A stretch of 64,000 nt of DNA from Albirhodobacter sp048262715 (GTDB lineage: Bacteria; Pseudomonadota; Alphaproteobacteria; Rhodobacterales; Rhodobacteraceae), in assembly GCA_048262715.1 (NCBI GenBank), contig JBLXEV010000002.1, positions 310,001-374,000 on the forward strand. Direction: 5' to 3'. The position numbers and the translations under genes are program-made. The notes below the pieces were generated by a model, which was given only the letters and a program-made list of their open reading frames with translations, did not search any database and was not told where the DNA came from. Shown one piece after another: positions 62,289-64,000 of the stretch. Every line of letters begins with the position of its first letter. Position 1 is the first letter of the stretch.

Positions 62289-62475
62289 TCCACGGGGCGA
62301 TATGGGTTCACCCCCGCCCCGAGCGCGCGCGCGCGCAGCCTTTAAACTCAACTTCTCAAACCGATTGAACAGCAGGTGACCGCGGCATTCCGTCGTGCGC
62401 CGCCTGCGTCGCGCCTGAGCGCCCTCGCCTCGGGAAAATATCTGCGCAGATCACATGAGACGGCCCCCGCAAACA

Positions 62476-62503
62476 AAAACGCCGCCCCGAAGGACGGCGT
62501 TTT
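62476..62503 (-). terminator. Rho-independent terminator of tsf
   Basis: AAAACGCCG (62476-62484) pairs with CGGCGTTTT (62495-62503); inner C/G residues extend it. On the minus strand a T-rich tail follows. It lies 19 bp past the tsf stop. Confidence 0.88.
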
Positions 62504-62522
62504 CAGGTAGATTTTGGGAGGA

Positions 62523-63401
62523 TTAAGCGCCAGCCATCGTCTTTGCGACTTCAGCGGCGAAATCTTCTTTCTCGACCACGATGCCTTCACCGACTTCGAC
62601 ACGTGCGAAGGAGAGAATCTCCACGCCAGCTTCTTTAGCCGCTTGGCCAACAGTGATATCGGGGTTGATGACGAATTTCTGGTTCAGAAGCGTGACTTCT
62701 TCCAGGAACTTCTGCATCCGGCCCACGATCATTTTCTCGATCACAGCTTCCGGCTTGCCGGATTCGCGTGCGATGTCGATCTGAACTTGGCGCTCTTTCT
62801 CGACCACTGCTGGCGAGAGATCCGCTTCCGAGAGCGAGGCAGGGTTGGTCGCAGCGATGTGCATCGCAACTTGCTTGCCGAAGGCCTCGTTGTCAGCCGA
62901 GAGCGCAACCAGAACACCGATTTTGCCCATGTTCGGCGCAGCAGCGTTGTGCACATAGGACACCACGGAGGTGCCTTCGATGCGCGCCATGCGACGGATC
63001 GTCATGTTCTCGCCGATGACTGCAACAGCCTCGGTCACGACGGTCTCAACGGTTTTGCCGTTCAGATCAGCCGCTTTGAGCGCGTCAACGTCCGAAACGG
63101 TCAGCGCAACACCAGCGATGCTCGCAACCATTTTTTGGAAGTCAGCGTTCTTGCCAACGAAGTCGGTTTCCGAGTTCACTTCAACCGCAACACCAACGCC
63201 GCCCTGCACTGCGACAGCCGTCAGACCCTCTGCAGCCACACGGCCGGATTTCTTCGCGGCTTTCGCAAGACCCTTGGTACGCAGCCAATCAACAGCGGCT
63301 TCCATGTCGCCATCGGTCTCGGTCAGCGCTTTTTTCGCGTCCATCATGCCTGCGCCGGTGGATTCGCGCAGTTCTTTCACCATAGCTGCGGTGATTGCCA
63401 T
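62523..63401 (-). CDS. tsf: Elongation factor Ts
   Basis: 292 aa from the ATG at 63401. It is the nucleotide exchange factor for EF-Tu. MVKELRESTGAGMMDAKKAL and GVAVEVNSETDFVGKN are the two family signatures; the length is normal. It follows rpsB after 107 bp, with two hairpins in the gap. Confidence 0.97.
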   Translation of the reverse strand: MAITAAMVKELRESTGAGMMDAKKALTETDGDMEAAVDWLRTKGLAKAAKKSGRVAAEGLTAVAVQGGVGVAVEVNSETDFVGKNADFQKMVASIAGVALTVSDVDALKAADLNGKTVETVVTEAVAVIGENMTIRRMARIEGTSVVSYVHNAAAPNMGKIGVLVALSADNEAFGKQVAMHIAATNPASLSEADLSPAVVEKERQVQIDIARESGKPEAVIEKMIVGRMQKFLEEVTLLNQKFVINPDITVGQAAKEAGVEILSFARVEVGEGIVVEKEDFAAEVAKTMAGA

Positions 63402-63432
63402 TTTGGCTCTCCTCGAATGAGTTAATGAGGCA

Positions 63433-63448
63433 GGGGTAACCCTACCCC
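63433..63448. promoter_or_regulatory. Hairpin in the tsf leader
   Basis: GGGGTA, loop ACCC, TACCCC, 32 bp upstream of the tsf start. It may be part of a leader structure or processing site. Confidence 0.4.
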
Positions 63449-63476
63449 GTATCAGGGATATGACAAGCGATGTGAC

Positions 63477-63501
63477 GAGAGGCGCCGCGGGGGCGCCTCT
63501 C
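63477..63501 (-). terminator. Intercistronic hairpin between rpsB and tsf
   Basis: GAGAGGCGCC, loop GCGGG, GGCGCCTCTC: a perfect 10-bp stem 7 bp past the rpsB stop. No T-run on the minus strand, so probably a partial terminator or processing site that sets the S2:EF-Ts ratio. Confidence 0.6.
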
Positions 63502-63508
63502 AAATCAC

Positions 63509-64000
63509 TCAGGCTTCTGCAACGGCTTCTTCAACCGGAGTGTCTTCCAGAGCGCCCAGATCAACGCCAGCAGCGCCCATCTGTGCGGTCATGCCGTCCA
63601 GCGCTGCGCGCGAGACGAGATCGCAGTAGAGAGCGATCGCGCGGGCCGCATCGTCGTTGCCCGGGATGATGTAGTCAACGCCTTTGGGCGAGCAGTTGGT
63701 GTCAACCACGGCCACAACCGGGATGCCCAGCTTTTGCGCTTCCAAGATGGCCAGGTCTTCTTTGTTCACGTCGATGATGAACAGAAGATCCGGAAGGCCG
63801 CCCATGTCGCGGATGCCACCCAAGGACGCTTCGAGCTTGATCTGCTCGCGTTCCATGCCGAGGCGCTCTTTCTTGGTGAGGCCTTCTGCACCGTTCGCCA
63901 TCACTTCGTCGATTTGCTTGAGGCGCGAGATCGACTGGGAAACGGTTTTCCAGTTGGTCAGCGTGCCACCGAGCCAGCGGTGGTTCATGTAATATTGTGC
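63509..64000 (-). CDS. rpsB: 30S ribosomal protein S2, partial
   Basis: The last 163 residues are in the window; the N-terminus lies beyond 64000. The frame is open to the edge (AQYYMNHRWLGGTLTN). GGLPDLLFIIDVNKEDLAI and PVVAVVDTNCSP are typical of S2. It heads the conserved rpsB-tsf operon. Confidence 0.97.
   Translation of the reverse strand, partial: AQYYMNHRWLGGTLTNWKTVSQSISRLKQIDEVMANGAEGLTKKERLGMEREQIKLEASLGGIRDMGGLPDLLFIIDVNKEDLAILEAQKLGIPVVAVVDTNCSPKGVDYIIPGNDDAARAIALYCDLVSRAALDGMTAQMGAAGVDLGALEDTPVEEAVAEA

Larger units (their letters stand above)
62015..62522. other. 508-bp gap between the LuxR gene and tsf
   Basis: No credible protein gene is seen. It holds a long imperfect hairpin at 62226-62288, a (GC)7 run at 62323-62336 and the tsf terminator at 62476-62503. 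Confidence 0.6.

Noticed and set aside
62323..62336. (GC)7 run with Z-DNA potential
   Set aside because: Short alternating GC runs are expected in a genome of this composition; nothing else points to a function.

Overview
The window reads as chromosomal DNA of an alphaproteobacterium of the family Rhodobacteraceae. The signs are high G+C coding DNA, the aglR/aglEFGAK alpha-glucoside cluster, class II DAHP synthase, a bdhA-patatin pair, DUF2842 and YejA-type proteins, and rpsB-tsf. The genus cannot be fixed from sequence reading alone. I saw no prophage, insertion sequence, CRISPR array, rRNA or tRNA. Almost every base lies in an intact gene or a short regulatory gap.

Layout. 1-4429: minus-strand chemotaxis operon (STAS protein, CheY, CheA, CheW, CheR, second CheY cut by the window edge). 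4622-14772: sugar locus, with glk, bglA and the LacI-type regulator aglR on minus, and aglE-F-G-A-K on plus. The divergent gap holds two LacI-type operator palindromes. 14868-21784: MttB-family methyltransferase, purA, a DUF2842 membrane protein, a long acidic low-complexity protein (minus) and thiamine pyrophosphokinase. 21827-26297: AMP-dependent acyl-CoA synthetase, FrnE-like DsbA protein and Bcr/CflA exporter in a row on minus, divergent from an XRE-cupin regulator. 26550-29044: CsbD-like protein, entericidin-like lipopeptide and YejA-like solute-binding protein. 29159-29233: a candidate small RNA.

29672-41097: 3-hydroxybutyrate dehydrogenase and patatin lipase, DUF502 protein, pseudouridine degradation pair psuK-psuG, penicillin-acylase-type hydrolase, a beta-hydroxyacid dehydrogenase, an ABM-GNAT fusion, guaA and a DUF1304 protein. 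41148-47733: a five-gene branched-chain amino acid ABC transporter (livK-G-F-H-M) and a GlxA/AraC regulator. 48092-52697: DAHP synthase, a PAS protein and the yicC-gmk-gamma carbonic anhydrase operon. 52749-57645: a degenerate receiver-like protein divergent from a soluble PhoR-like kinase, then pgm and an MFS transporter. 57800-62014: quinone oxidoreductase, rpe-gph, a TIGR01244 protein and an orphan LuxR. 62523-64000: tsf and rpsB (partial).

How they fit together. The agl block imports alpha-glucosides (AglEFGK), cleaves them (AglA), splits beta-glucosides (BglA) and phosphorylates the glucose (Glk); AglR probably controls both arms. Pgm can pass glucose-6-P to glucose-1-P. Rpe and Gph serve the pentose phosphate/Calvin side and phosphoglycolate salvage. 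The most unusual signals are the promoter-hairpin-terminator small RNA candidate, the receiver-like protein lacking its phospho-acceptor Asp beside an orphan PhoR-type kinase, the LuxR solo with an altered ligand site, a LacI-type operator before DAHP synthase, and several strong intergenic inverted repeats.
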